Part shown: positions 26,708 through 36,215 of the stretch, one piece after another
Layout of the letters: the number at the start of each line of letters is the position of its first letter
Numbering within the stretch: position 1 is the first letter of the stretch
DNA from: an uncultured Eubacterium sp.
Lineage (GTDB): Bacteria > Bacillota > Clostridia > Lachnospirales > Lachnospiraceae
DNA: 60,311 nt
NCBI GenBank assembly: GCA_900552795.1
Contig: USBB01000012.1
Location: 1-60,311, forward strand
Reading direction: 5' to 3'
Notes under the pieces: generated by a model
The model's database searches: none
What the model saw: only the letters and a program-made list of their open reading frames with translations
Told to the model about the DNA's origin: nothing
Position numbers and translations under genes: made by a program

Positions 26708-28435
26708 ATGGGATACATGGATGTTTACAAAGAATGGTGTGCCAACGAATATTTTGACGAGGCGACTCGTGATGAGCTTAAATCAATCGAGGGCAACGAA
26801 GCAGAAATTGAAGACAGATTTTATAAGGATCTTGAGTTTGGTACAGGCGGTTTGAGAGGGGTTATCGGAAACGGTACTAACAGAATGAATGTATATACTG
26901 TCAGGAAGGCTACACAGGGACTTGCAAACTTTATTATAAAAGAGAATGCAGCAAACCGCGGAGTAGCCATTGCGTATGATTCAAGAAGAATGTCTCCTGA
27001 GTTTGCAGATGAGGCAGCACTGTGTCTTAATGCAAACGGAATTAAGGCTTATGTATTTCCTACATTAAGACCTACACCTGAGTTATCATTCGCATTAAGA
27101 GAGTTGAAATGTATAGCAGGTATAGTTGTTACTGCCAGCCATAACCCGCCTGAGTATAACGGATATAAGGTTTACTGGGAGGATGGCGCACAGGTTACGG
27201 CACCTAAGGATGCACAGATTATTAATGAAGTTAAAGCAGTTACTGATTACAACGATGTAAAGACTATGGATATCGACGAAGCGAGAGCCTGCGGACTATA
27301 CAATGTAATTGGTTACGATATGGATGATAAATACATAGCAGCGCTTAAGAAGATGAGTATTAACGGTGACATCATAAAGCAGGTTGCAGATGATATAAAG
27401 ATAGTTTATACACCGTTTAACGGAACGGGAAATGTTCCTGTAAGAAGAATACTTAAGGAACTGGGCTTTAAGCATGTGTATGTTGTTGCAGAGCAGGAAA
27501 AGCCTGATCCGGATTTCACAACACTTGCATATCCGAATCCTGAGGATCCGAAGGCATTTGAACTTGCATTAAAGCTTGCAAAGGAAAAGGATGCAGATAT
27601 AATTCTTGCAACAGACCCGGATGCGGACAGACTTGGAGTGTATGCTAAGGATACAAAGACAGGTGAGTATGTTTCATTTACAGGAAATATGTCAGGAATG
27701 CTTGTGGCTGAATACCTGCTTTCACAGAGAAAGGAAAAAGGACTTCTCCATTCAAACGGAGCATTTGTAAAGACTATAGTTTCAACAAATATGGCAGATG
27801 CGATAGCGGCAGAATATAATGTTAAGCTTATTGAAGTTCTTACAGGATTTAAATATATCGGTGAGCAGATTAAACTTTTTGAACAGCAGGGTACATATGA
27901 ATATGAATTTGGTTTTGAGGAAAGCTATGGCTGTCTTGTAGGTACACATGCAAGAGATAAGGATGCGATTGTTGCGGTTATGGCACTTTGCGAGGCTGCG
28001 GCATATTATAAGTCAAAGGGTATGACTCTTTGGGATCAGATGATTAATATATTTGACAAATACGGATATTATAAAGAAGGTCAGAAAGCAATCACAATGA
28101 AAGGCGCAGAGGGTGCGGCTAAGATTGCACAGATGATGGATGATTTAAGAAATAATACTCCGACAAAGTTTGGTGCATGGGAAGTACTTGAGGCAAGAGA
28201 TTACAAGAAAGATGAATGTATTATAATGTCTACAGGAGAGAAAAAGAGCACAGGACTTCCAAGCTCAAATGTACTTTATTATGCGTTGTCAGATAATGCG
28301 TGGTGCTGTGCAAGACCGTCAGGAACAGAACCTAAAATTAAGTTCTATGTTGGCGTTAAGGGCAGCAGCCTTGATGATGCAAATGATAAGCTTGAAGAGT
28401 TGACATCTGCTGTTATGGAGGTTGTCGGACAGTAA
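26708..28435 (+). CDS. Alpha-phosphohexomutase (phosphoglucomutase/phosphomannomutase, PgcA-like)
   Basis: A 575-residue enzyme that interconverts hexose 1- and 6-phosphates. The phosphoserine loop is TASHNPPEYNGYK, the metal-binding loop is TDPDADRLG, the sugar-binding segment is GFEESYGCLVG, and the C-terminal phosphate site is RPSGTEPKIKFYV. Its length fits the PgcA/PGM2 branch and not GlmM (about 450), although it stands where glmM would be expected after cdaR. The start at 26708 follows AGAGGT; the frame opens at 26675. A terminator follows. Confidence 0.9.
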   Translation: MGYMDVYKEWCANEYFDEATRDELKSIEGNEAEIEDRFYKDLEFGTGGLRGVIGNGTNRMNVYTVRKATQGLANFIIKENAANRGVAIAYDSRRMSPEFADEAALCLNANGIKAYVFPTLRPTPELSFALRELKCIAGIVVTASHNPPEYNGYKVYWEDGAQVTAPKDAQIINEVKAVTDYNDVKTMDIDEARACGLYNVIGYDMDDKYIAALKKMSINGDIIKQVADDIKIVYTPFNGTGNVPVRRILKELGFKHVYVVAEQEKPDPDFTTLAYPNPEDPKAFELALKLAKEKDADIILATDPDADRLGVYAKDTKTGEYVSFTGNMSGMLVAEYLLSQRKEKGLLHSNGAFVKTIVSTNMADAIAAEYNVKLIEVLTGFKYIGEQIKLFEQQGTYEYEFGFEESYGCLVGTHARDKDAIVAVMALCEAAAYYKSKGMTLWDQMINIFDKYGYYKEGQKAITMKGAEGAAKIAQMMDDLRNNTPTKFGAWEVLEARDYKKDECIIMSTGEKKSTGLPSSNVLYYALSDNAWCCARPSGTEPKIKFYVGVKGSSLDDANDKLEELTSAVMEVVGQ

Positions 28436-28505
28436 AGATAAAATATTCTGATATAGTTTAGTACAAATATCAGTTCAATTTTTTTTAACACGTAAAACAC
28501 AATAT

Positions 28506-28557
28506 GAACACATTTCGCTGATAGACTACAATACATAAGCGAGATGTGTTCTTTTTT
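28506..28557 (+). terminator. Terminator after the phosphohexomutase gene
   Basis: Stem GAACACATTTCGCT / AGCGAGATGTGTTC followed by TTTTTT. Confidence 0.85.
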
Positions 28558-28565
28558 ACTTTATG

Positions 28566-28632
28566 GGATTGTGGGAGTGCGAAGCACGAAACAATCCGTG
28601 TAATCACGATTAGGGTGTCAAAATCACATCTT
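28566..28632 (+). repeat. Interspersed nested-hairpin element, copy E
   Basis: Perfect core hairpin GGATTGT-GGGA-GTGC-GAA-GCAC-GAA-ACAATCC (28566-28597), then CCGTGTAATC and GGTGTCAAAATCAC. It ends 12 bases before the ribosome binding site of the htrA-like gene. Confidence 0.88.
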
Positions 28633-28659
28633 GGGAAGAAAGGAAAGGAGACGAAATAT

Positions 28660-30171
28660 ATGTTTGATGAAGAAAAAAGTGAAAATAATATAGAGGGTGT
28701 CATGCAGTCAACAGGCACTAACGACACAGTAAGCACATCACAGGAACAGAATATTAACACTAACAGTGCTGCGTCAGCATCACAGCAGCAGACACAGCAG
28801 CAATATGGCTATAATCAGGGGAATTATAATCAGGCATACAATAATTATAACAATTATCAAAGAGAGCAGTATTATAATAATACAACTTCACAGCAGGGGC
28901 AGCAGTATCAGTCTGGCCAGCAATATCAGACGGCGAAGCCTAAAGCAAAGAAAGAAAAAAAGAGCGGCGGTGCAGGAAGATTTTTTAAAAAAGCGGCAGC
29001 ACTTGTGCTTTCAGGAATAATATTCGGATGTACAGCCGGAGGTGTAATGTATGGTGTGTATTATTTCGGTATGAAAGATTCCTTAGAAAAAGAAGTTAAC
29101 ATCCCTTCTGTCAGCGATACCATAAATTCAGTAAGTAATGTGGTATCACAGGGTAATGGTGGTGCTTCATCTTCTATGGATGTATCATCTGTGGCAAGTG
29201 CAGCAATGCCTGCTATGGTAGCACTTCAGGGAACTACTACGGTTTCTTCAGGTTCATATTTCGGATATGGTCAGGCATATGAGGCTGCAACAAGCGGAAC
29301 CGGAATTATAGTCGGAAAAAATGATAAAGAACTCCTTATACTTACAAATGCACATGTTGTGGAGGATGTAAATGATTTGCAGTGTGTATTTATTGATAAA
29401 ACAGTTGTAAAGGCAACTTTGAAAGGTTCAGTTTCAGATAAAGATATAGCTGTTGTGGCAGTCGCTTTAAATGATTTGCAGGATGAAACTTTGTCAAACA
29501 TAGCGGTTGCAGAACTTGCTTCATCAGAAGACGTTGTTATCGGGCAGGAGGTTGTTGCGATAGGTAATGCATTAGGAGAAGGTCAGTCAGTCACTAATGG
29601 TATTATAAGTGCCATTGACAGGGAAATTACAGTAAATAACATAACTTTTTCAGGGTTGTTTATGACAAATGCAGCAATAAATTCAGGAAACAGCGGCGGC
29701 GCACTTCTTAATGCAGATGGAAAGGTTATAGGTATTAACTTTGCTAAGACATCTGAGGATGGCGTTGAGGGAATGGCATATTCAATACCTGTGTCAAATG
29801 TAAGAAATCTTATAGATTCGCTTATGAACAGGGAGACAAGAACAAAGGTTACGGGAGCTGAAGCATCACAGCTTGGTATACAGGGAGTTGATATAACAAG
29901 TTCAATATCAGAAGCCTCAGGATATCCAAAGGGAGTCCAGATACGTTCAGTTCTTACAGGTTCCGCTGCAGAAAAAGCTGGTCTTGAGAAGTATGATATA
30001 ATTGTAAGCTTCGACGGACAGACCGTTTCATCAATGTCAGGACTTAAATCAATAATGCAGTACTATAGAGCAGGAGAAACAGTGTCCATAGGATATTATC
30101 ATATTGAGGGTAACGAATATGTTAAGAAAACTACAGATGTTACGCTTGACTCAGTATCAGGAATAAAATAA
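28660..30171 (+). CDS. HtrA/DegP-like membrane-anchored serine protease
   Basis: A 503-residue S1C protease. It starts with a cytoplasmic Gln/Asn/Tyr-rich stretch (about 1-105), then one membrane helix (about 120-145), the trypsin-like domain with His232 (NAHVV), Asp262 (SDKDIAVV) and Ser345 (NSGNSGG), and one PDZ domain (about 405-490). It would degrade or refold damaged proteins outside the membrane. The ATG at 28660 follows AAAGGAG; the longer frame from 28546 is translation of repeat copy E (DCGSAKHET) and not real protein. Such genes are often induced by envelope stress, but no regulator site is seen. Confidence 0.9.
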   Translation: MFDEEKSENNIEGVMQSTGTNDTVSTSQEQNINTNSAASASQQQTQQQYGYNQGNYNQAYNNYNNYQREQYYNNTTSQQGQQYQSGQQYQTAKPKAKKEKKSGGAGRFFKKAAALVLSGIIFGCTAGGVMYGVYYFGMKDSLEKEVNIPSVSDTINSVSNVVSQGNGGASSSMDVSSVASAAMPAMVALQGTTTVSSGSYFGYGQAYEAATSGTGIIVGKNDKELLILTNAHVVEDVNDLQCVFIDKTVVKATLKGSVSDKDIAVVAVALNDLQDETLSNIAVAELASSEDVVIGQEVVAIGNALGEGQSVTNGIISAIDREITVNNITFSGLFMTNAAINSGNSGGALLNADGKVIGINFAKTSEDGVEGMAYSIPVSNVRNLIDSLMNRETRTKVTGAEASQLGIQGVDITSSISEASGYPKGVQIRSVLTGSAAEKAGLEKYDIIVSFDGQTVSSMSGLKSIMQYYRAGETVSIGYYHIEGNEYVKKTTDVTLDSVSGIK

Positions 30172-30206
30172 ATTATATTAAATAATTCACATATTAACAT
30201 AATTAA

Positions 30207-30263
30207 GGGCGCAGGGAACGTATATAAAAGTCTCTGCGTCCTTGTATGTCAGGACGCAGGAGA
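30207..30263 (+). terminator. Terminator-like region with two mutually exclusive hairpins
   Basis: Arm A GGGCGCAGGGA (30207), arm B TCTCTGCGTCCT (30231-30242) and arm C AGGACGCAGGAGA (30251-30263). B can pair with A or, with one bulge, with C (12 pairs). The T-run is poor. It ends the htrA-like region or acts in the leader of clpX. Confidence 0.55.
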
Positions 30264-30282
30264 AAAATCTCCGAATAAAAGA

Positions 30283-30321
30283 TTATACGGATTGATTCGT
30301 GCTTTGCATTTCCGTAATATT
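30283..30321 (-). repeat. Interspersed nested-hairpin element, copy F (inverted, short)
   Basis: Read on the minus strand it gives TGCAAAGCACGAATCAATCCGTATAA, matching the core and 3' side of copies A to E. The ends TACGGA/TCCGTA are inverted repeats. It lies between the htrA-like gene and clpX. Confidence 0.7.
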
Positions 30322-30446
30322 GTCAAGTAATAAAAATTTAATTTGTAAATATGTAAATAAGTATGTATACTTGGACATATCAGGTTAATTTAAAATATTC
30401 TTATGACAGGATTAAATTCCTATAAGAGGAGGAGTTAATTAAAAAT

Positions 30447-31895
30447 ATGAGCGATATTGAAAATAAAGATACAAATAGGGATAATAATATAAGTAATACT
30501 GAAAATAACAGCAATGACGATAAGTATGAAAAGGTGTGTTATATTTGCAGAAGAACGGAAAGCAAAGCAGGAAAGATGATAGTTATGCCTGGAAACATGT
30601 ATATTTGTCCGGATTGTATGCAAAAGACATTTGATTCAATAAATAAAAGCGGAATGAATTATGATGACTTATTTAAAAATATGCCGCCTATGGGAAATTA
30701 CGGCGGTTTTATGTTTGGTGATATGAATGACCAGCAGATACCGAATAAGAATAAAATTAAGAAAAAGAAAGATGTAAAAGACAAAAATTCATCAGATGAT
30801 GTTATTGATTTAAAAAAGATACCGGCACCGCATGTTATTAAGTCTATGCTTGACGAATATGTTGTCGGACAGGAATATGCCAAAAAAGTTATGTCAGTGG
30901 CTGTATATAATCATTATAAGAGGGTTGCATCGGCTGCTGATGATATAGAGATTGAAAAATCAAATATGCTTATGATTGGGCCGACAGGAAGCGGTAAAAC
31001 ATATCTTGTAAAGACACTTGCAAAGCTTCTTGAGGTTCCGCTTGCCATTGCAGATGCAACTTCTCTGACAGAGGCAGGATATATCGGTGATGATATAGAA
31101 AGTGTTGTATCAAAGCTTCTTGCAGCAGCAGACAATGATGTTGAAAAGGCAGAACATGGAATTATATTTATAGATGAGATAGATAAGATTGCCAAGAAAA
31201 AGGAGACAAGAAGCCGTGATGTAAGCGGAGAGTCTGTACAGCAGGGGATGCTTAAGCTGCTTGAGGGAAGCGATATAGAGGTTCCGGTGGGCGCAACAAG
31301 TAAGAATGCAATGGTTCCGCTTGTAACTGTAAACACAAAGAATATATTATTTATCTGTGGAGGAGCTTTTCCTGATTTGGATCAGGTAATTAAGGAAAGA
31401 TTAAGCAAGCAAAGTTCAATTGGATTTAGTGCTGATTTAAAGGATAAATATGATAATGATCCGGATATATTAAAAAATGTTACTGTTGAGGATTTGAGAA
31501 ACTTCGGTATGATACCTGAGTTTTTGGGCAGACTTCCTATAATATTTTCACTTGAAACACTTACAAAGGAAATGCTGGTGAAAGTTATGAAAGAGCCGAG
31601 AAATGCTATATTGAAGCAGTATCAGAAGCTCCTGGAGTTAGATGAGGTTAAGCTTGAATTTTCCGATGATGCGCTTGAGGCGATAGCATCAAAAGCTATG
31701 GAGAAAAAGACTGGTGCGAGAGCACTGCGTGCCATAATAGAAAATTATATGCTTGATATAATGTATGAGATACCTAAGGACAGCAATATTGGAAGAGTAA
31801 CTATTACAGGTGATTATATAAATGGAAAGGGAGCACCTGTTATAGAATTAAGAACTGTAAATAATCCGGTTCTAACATGTGAACAAAATTCATAA
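30447..31895 (+). CDS. clpX: ATP-dependent Clp protease ATP-binding subunit ClpX
   Basis: AAA+ unfoldase of 482 residues. The zinc-binding domain has Cys31, Cys34, Cys54 and Cys57. Walker A is GPTGSGKT (178-185), Walker B is IIFIDEID, and the pore loop is GYIGDD, close to the canonical GYVGED. The RSRDVSGESVQQGMLKLLEG segment and the IGF loop that docks on ClpP (SSIGFSAD) are present. It is longer than usual ClpX (about 420) because of an acidic Asn-rich N-terminal tail and a charged linker after the zinc domain. No clpP is next to it, so it may be the sole ClpX or a second copy; that needs the rest of the genome. Confidence 0.9.
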   Translation: MSDIENKDTNRDNNISNTENNSNDDKYEKVCYICRRTESKAGKMIVMPGNMYICPDCMQKTFDSINKSGMNYDDLFKNMPPMGNYGGFMFGDMNDQQIPNKNKIKKKKDVKDKNSSDDVIDLKKIPAPHVIKSMLDEYVVGQEYAKKVMSVAVYNHYKRVASAADDIEIEKSNMLMIGPTGSGKTYLVKTLAKLLEVPLAIADATSLTEAGYIGDDIESVVSKLLAAADNDVEKAEHGIIFIDEIDKIAKKKETRSRDVSGESVQQGMLKLLEGSDIEVPVGATSKNAMVPLVTVNTKNILFICGGAFPDLDQVIKERLSKQSSIGFSADLKDKYDNDPDILKNVTVEDLRNFGMIPEFLGRLPIIFSLETLTKEMLVKVMKEPRNAILKQYQKLLELDEVKLEFSDDALEAIASKAMEKKTGARALRAIIENYMLDIMYEIPKDSNIGRVTITGDYINGKGAPVIELRTVNNPVLTCEQNS

Positions 31896-31924
31896 GCTTT
31901 ACAAAAAAAGCAAGGTGTTTTTAG

Positions 31925-33655
31925 TTGGAATGCAGTGAAATTATTACAGATGAGAACATATATGATTTTATTTTTGAAAATAACCCGAGAATATTGGACA
32001 TAAATCCGATTACAGATCAGAGCTGTATAGAGAGGGTTGATGATAACTGGTCAGTGGGATACGGTACGCTTTGGCCAGGATACCAAATGAATGTAGGTGA
32101 TTTAGGTTATCAGACAATTCCTAAATTATATGCTCCTGTTGATACTACAAGCATGGAAGATTCGGGTATTACCGCGACGCTAAACCAGCCATTTCTGGAT
32201 GTTAAGGGGCAGGGAGTTATAATAGGCTTTTTAGATACGGGAATTGACTATTTGTCAGATGTTTTTAAATTCAGTGAAACACAGAGTAAGATTGCCGTAA
32301 TATGGGATCAGACGGTAAAAACTTCGAATAGTGAAAGGAATGTTAACGGTGATCTTTACGATATGCAGAAGCCTTCATACGGAACGGTTTATACAAGAGA
32401 GCAGATAGACGAAGCGCTTAAGGCAGTTTCTGAAGGCAAAAATCCGTATGATTACGTAAGTACCACTGATGAAAACGGACACGGAACCTTTCTTGCAGGA
32501 CTGGCAGCAGGAAATACAACGCAGGAATTTACAGGGGCAGCGCCTATGGCAGAAATTGCCATGGTTAAGTTAAAGCCTGCAAAGAAATATTTACGGGATT
32601 TCTTTTTGACAAATGAAGAGGCGGTATTATATCAGGAAACGGACATCATGCTCGGTGTCCGTTTCCTTTTAGATTATGCGGATTTAAGAAGGATGCCTAT
32701 TGTAATTTGTTTAGGTCTTTGTACCGGAAGCGGCCCAAGATCAGGAGATACACCGCTTGGAAGTGTTCTGGCTTATGCAGCAAGAAGAACTAATGTTGCA
32801 GTTGTAACCGCAGTGGGAAATGAGGCAAATAACAGAGGCCATTTTAGAGGAATGGCACAAAGCAATACAGAGCCCGTGACAGTAGAGATAAATGTGGGGG
32901 AAGGCGAGCGCGGATTTGTGGCTGAAATGTGGGTAAATACGCTTGATGTATTGTCAATATCATTAATATCACCGTCAGGTGAAGTAATTCCGAGAATTCC
33001 GGCAAAATCAGGGGAAACCAATATATTCAGGTTTCTGCTTGAGGGTTCTGAGGTGACTGTTGATTACAAGGTTGTTGAACATTTTGTCGGAGAAGAGTTG
33101 ATTTTTATGAGATTTATTACTCCGAGACAGGGAATATGGACGATAAAGGTCTACAGTCTTACTAATATATCCGGGGGATTTGATATATGGCTTCCTATGA
33201 AACAGGTGCTTTCGTCAGATACATTTTTTTTATCATCAAATCCTGATACAACACTTCTGGAGCCATCTGCCGATAAAGATGTGATAACAGCCGGCGGGTA
33301 TAATCATACGACAGGAGGAGATTATATTGATTCAGGAAGGGGCTATACGGTACTTGGCGGTGTAAAGCCTGATTTAGCAGCGCCGTCTGTAAATGTGTAC
33401 GGACCTAAGCCGGGAGGGGGATATACTTATATGACCGGCACGAGTGTTGCAGCCGCACATGTGGCAGGAGCAGCAGCACTTATATTTACGTGGGGTTCAT
33501 TTTTTGGAAATATACCGCTTATGACGACAAGCGATATAAAATATATACTTATAAGAGGCGCAGATAGAAGTAACGATAAAAATTATCCCAATAAGATACA
33601 GGGGTATGGGAAAATGAATCTTATAAATTCATTTCTGCAGCTTAGGGAAACTTAA
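31925..33655 (+). CDS. S8 family (subtilisin-like) serine protease, Csp-like layout
   Basis: A 576-residue subtilase with Asp104 (GFLDTGID), His186 (NGHGTFLAG) and Ser507 (TGTSVAAAHVAG), so all three catalytic residues are present. There is no signal peptide; about 90 residues form a possible prodomain. A beta-rich insertion (about 310-450) splits the catalytic domain, as the jelly-roll does in clostridial Csp germination proteases. Start is TTG at 31925 after AAGGTG. In spore formers Csp proteases activate the lytic enzyme SleC; similar proteins also occur in gut Lachnospiraceae whose sporulation is unclear, so this role is only possible. Confidence 0.85.
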   Translation: MECSEIITDENIYDFIFENNPRILDINPITDQSCIERVDDNWSVGYGTLWPGYQMNVGDLGYQTIPKLYAPVDTTSMEDSGITATLNQPFLDVKGQGVIIGFLDTGIDYLSDVFKFSETQSKIAVIWDQTVKTSNSERNVNGDLYDMQKPSYGTVYTREQIDEALKAVSEGKNPYDYVSTTDENGHGTFLAGLAAGNTTQEFTGAAPMAEIAMVKLKPAKKYLRDFFLTNEEAVLYQETDIMLGVRFLLDYADLRRMPIVICLGLCTGSGPRSGDTPLGSVLAYAARRTNVAVVTAVGNEANNRGHFRGMAQSNTEPVTVEINVGEGERGFVAEMWVNTLDVLSISLISPSGEVIPRIPAKSGETNIFRFLLEGSEVTVDYKVVEHFVGEELIFMRFITPRQGIWTIKVYSLTNISGGFDIWLPMKQVLSSDTFFLSSNPDTTLLEPSADKDVITAGGYNHTTGGDYIDSGRGYTVLGGVKPDLAAPSVNVYGPKPGGGYTYMTGTSVAAAHVAGAAALIFTWGSFFGNIPLMTTSDIKYILIRGADRSNDKNYPNKIQGYGKMNLINSFLQLRET

Positions 33656-33773
33656 AAAATTCCGTTTTTAAAGCTTAAAATTTAATGACATGCGGCAGCA
33701 GTTATGTTAGATTAGATGTATGTGAAGATAAAACGTACTAAAACGTATTTGGAAAACGAAAGGTAAACATGAG

Positions 33774-34592
33774 ATGAGTAAAAAGTATCGTGCTTTGGCA
33801 CTTGATTTGGATGGAACGCTTATGGACAGCAACAAGGAGCTTTCTGAGGAAAACAGAGAGGCTATATGGAGAGCTATTGATGCAGGAACAGCGGTGATTC
33901 TTGCATCAGGCAGGCCTATGTTTGGAGTAAAGCCTGTGGCAGATGCGCTGGAGCTTGATTCAAGAGGCGGATATATTCTTGCATACAATGGAGGAAATAT
34001 ATTGGATTGTAAGACAAATGAGCTTATATATCAAAGGCAGATACCTGATGAATGTATAGAAGATATATGTTTATTTGCAAGAGAGAATGGTGTTTTTGCG
34101 CTTACTTATTATAAAGACAAAATAGTTTCGGAAAGCGATACTGACGAATATGTGATAAAGGAGGCTTTCTGCAACAGTGCGCAGATTATGAAAGTTGACA
34201 GTCTTGATAAGTTTGTCGATTATCCTGTGGCTAAATTTCTGGTGGTAGGGGAGCATAAAAAGCTTCTTCCGGTACAGGAAGCGCTTATGGATAAATATGA
34301 TGAACAGCTTGATATATTTTTCTCAGAGGACTACTTTCTTGAGATAGTGCCTAAAAATGTTGGTAAAGATGTATCGCTTGACGCACTGCTTAAGCTTCTT
34401 AAGCTTGATAAAGATGAGCTTATAGCTTGCGGTGACGGAATGAACGATATATCGATGATAAGATATGCGGGGCTTGGTGTTGCGATGGAGAATGCATATC
34501 CTAAGGTGAAAGAGGCAGCAGATTATATTGCGCCTGCAAATGACGACAATGGTGTGGCAAAGGTTATAGAGAACTTAATTTTATTAAGTTAA
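33774..34592 (+). CDS. HAD superfamily hydrolase, Cof type
   Basis: A 272-residue HAD phosphatase with motif I DLDGTLMDS (nucleophile Asp), motif II ILASGR, Lys before the last part and motif IV CGDGMNDISMI. The cap domain of the C2 type lies between residues 90 and 190. Such enzymes remove phosphate from sugar phosphates or flavin mononucleotide; the substrate here cannot be predicted. It stands between the protease and the glutamate dehydrogenase with no clear operon partner. Confidence 0.88.
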   Translation: MSKKYRALALDLDGTLMDSNKELSEENREAIWRAIDAGTAVILASGRPMFGVKPVADALELDSRGGYILAYNGGNILDCKTNELIYQRQIPDECIEDICLFARENGVFALTYYKDKIVSESDTDEYVIKEAFCNSAQIMKVDSLDKFVDYPVAKFLVVGEHKKLLPVQEALMDKYDEQLDIFFSEDYFLEIVPKNVGKDVSLDALLKLLKLDKDELIACGDGMNDISMIRYAGLGVAMENAYPKVKEAADYIAPANDDNGVAKVIENLILLS

Positions 34593-34677
34593 AGCAATGA
34601 AATATTAATAAGTTTACTTAATTAAATTAAAAATATATAAAAAACTGATTTTTTTATAAATATTGATAAGAAAAAAC

Positions 34678-34706
34678 TTGCCAAAATTAAGCTTGTTAAA
34701 TATAAT
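34678..34706 (+). promoter_or_regulatory. Promoter of the glutamate dehydrogenase gene
   Basis: TTGCCA (34678-34683), 17-bp spacer, TATAAT (34701-34706), 50 bp before the start codon. Confidence 0.75.
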
Positions 34707-34755
34707 ATCATTATGAAACCGCTACGGCGTGAAAAGAAAAAAGGAGTCAAAAGTT

Positions 34756-36090
34756 ATGGGATACGTTGATGAAGTATTAGAACTTGTTTCTAAAAAGAAT
34801 GCAAATGAGCCTGAGTTTTTACAGGCAGTAAAGGAAGTTCTCGAGTCATTGAGACCGGTTGTTGATGCTAACGAGGAACTTTACAGAAAGAACGCTATTC
34901 TTGAAAGAATTACAGAGCCGGACAGAGTTATTATGTTCCGTGTTCCTTGGGTTGATGATAACGGACAGGTACAGGTAAACAGAGGTTATCGTGTACAGTT
35001 TAACAATGCTATAGGACCATACAAGGGCGGCTTACGTTTACATCCTTCAGTAAACTTAGGTATTATTAAATTCTTAGGTTTTGAACAGATTTTCAAGAAT
35101 TCACTTACAAGTCTTCCTATCGGCGGCGGTAAGGGCGGTTCTGATTTTGATCCTAAGGGTAAATCAGACAGAGAAATCATGGCATTCTGCCAGAGCTTTA
35201 TGACAGAACTTTGTAAATATATCGGTGCTGATGTGGATGTGCCTGCAGGTGATATCGGTACAGGTGCAAGAGAAATCGGTTATATGTTCGGACAGTACAA
35301 GAGAATCAGAGGTATGTTTGAGGGCGTTCTTACAGGTAAGGGCCTTACATACGGCGGTTCACTTGCAAGAACAGAAGCCACAGGATATGGTCTTTTATAT
35401 ATCACACAGGAGCTTATGAAGTGTCATGGTCAGAGCATGGAAGGTAAGACAGTTGTTGTTTCAGGAGCAGGTAATGTTGCTATCTACGCTATTCAGAAGG
35501 CACAGCAGATGGGTGCAAAGGTAGTTACATGTTCGGATTCAACAGGCTGGATTTATGATCCGGAGGGAATTGACGTAGAACTTCTCAAGGAAGTTAAGGA
35601 AGTTAAGAGAGCAAGACTTACAGAGTATGCTGCTGCAAGAAAGAGTGCTGAGTACCATGAGGGACGCGGTGTATGGCAGGTTAAGTGTGATATAGCTCTT
35701 CCATGTGCTACACAGAATGAGTTATTGTTAGAAGATGCAAAGCAGCTTGTTGCAAACGGATGTATTGCAGTCTGCGAGGGTGCTAATATGCCTACAACAC
35801 TTGATGCTACAGAGTATTTGCAGGAGAACGGTGTATGGTTTATCTGCGGTAAGGCTTCAAATGCGGGCGGTGTTGCTACATCAGCTCTTGAGATGAGCCA
35901 GAACAGCGAAAGACTCAGCTGGTCATTCGAGGAGGTTGACTCTAAACTTCAGAATATCATGGTAAATATTTATCATAATATTGATGATGCTGCAAAAAGA
36001 TACGGTATGGAGGGCAACTATGTTGCAGGTGCCAATATCGCAGGCTTTGAAAAGGTTGTAAATGCTATGCTTGCTCATGGTGTTTGCTGA
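34756..36090 (+). CDS. gdhA: Glutamate dehydrogenase, NADP-specific type
   Basis: A 444-residue hexameric-type enzyme that makes glutamate from 2-oxoglutarate and ammonia. The substrate-binding region is GPYKGGLRLHPSVN, the catalytic Lys region is PIGGGKGGSDFDPKGKSD, and the dinucleotide fold begins with VVSGAGNVAIYA. The length fits the short microbial NADP type. The ATG at 34756 follows AAGGAG; the frame opens at 34729. A consensus-like promoter and frequent GGT, AAG and CTT codons suggest high expression. Monocistronic with a terminator. Confidence 0.95.
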   Translation: MGYVDEVLELVSKKNANEPEFLQAVKEVLESLRPVVDANEELYRKNAILERITEPDRVIMFRVPWVDDNGQVQVNRGYRVQFNNAIGPYKGGLRLHPSVNLGIIKFLGFEQIFKNSLTSLPIGGGKGGSDFDPKGKSDREIMAFCQSFMTELCKYIGADVDVPAGDIGTGAREIGYMFGQYKRIRGMFEGVLTGKGLTYGGSLARTEATGYGLLYITQELMKCHGQSMEGKTVVVSGAGNVAIYAIQKAQQMGAKVVTCSDSTGWIYDPEGIDVELLKEVKEVKRARLTEYAAARKSAEYHEGRGVWQVKCDIALPCATQNELLLEDAKQLVANGCIAVCEGANMPTTLDATEYLQENGVWFICGKASNAGGVATSALEMSQNSERLSWSFEEVDSKLQNIMVNIYHNIDDAAKRYGMEGNYVAGANIAGFEKVVNAMLAHGVC

Positions 36091-36120
36091 TAGAGCTTTA
36101 TAATAATTTAATATCTATAA

Positions 36121-36162
36121 TGGGCTGTAAAATTCTACATTGAGTTTTACAGTCCATTTTTG
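36121..36162 (+). terminator. Terminator of gdhA
   Basis: Stem TGGGCTGTAAAA / TTTTACAGTCCA followed by TTTTTG. Confidence 0.88.
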
Positions 36163-36215
36163 TATAATATGATGTGGATTGCGCGTAATTTTAAGATAGA
36201 ATACAGGAGGGCATT

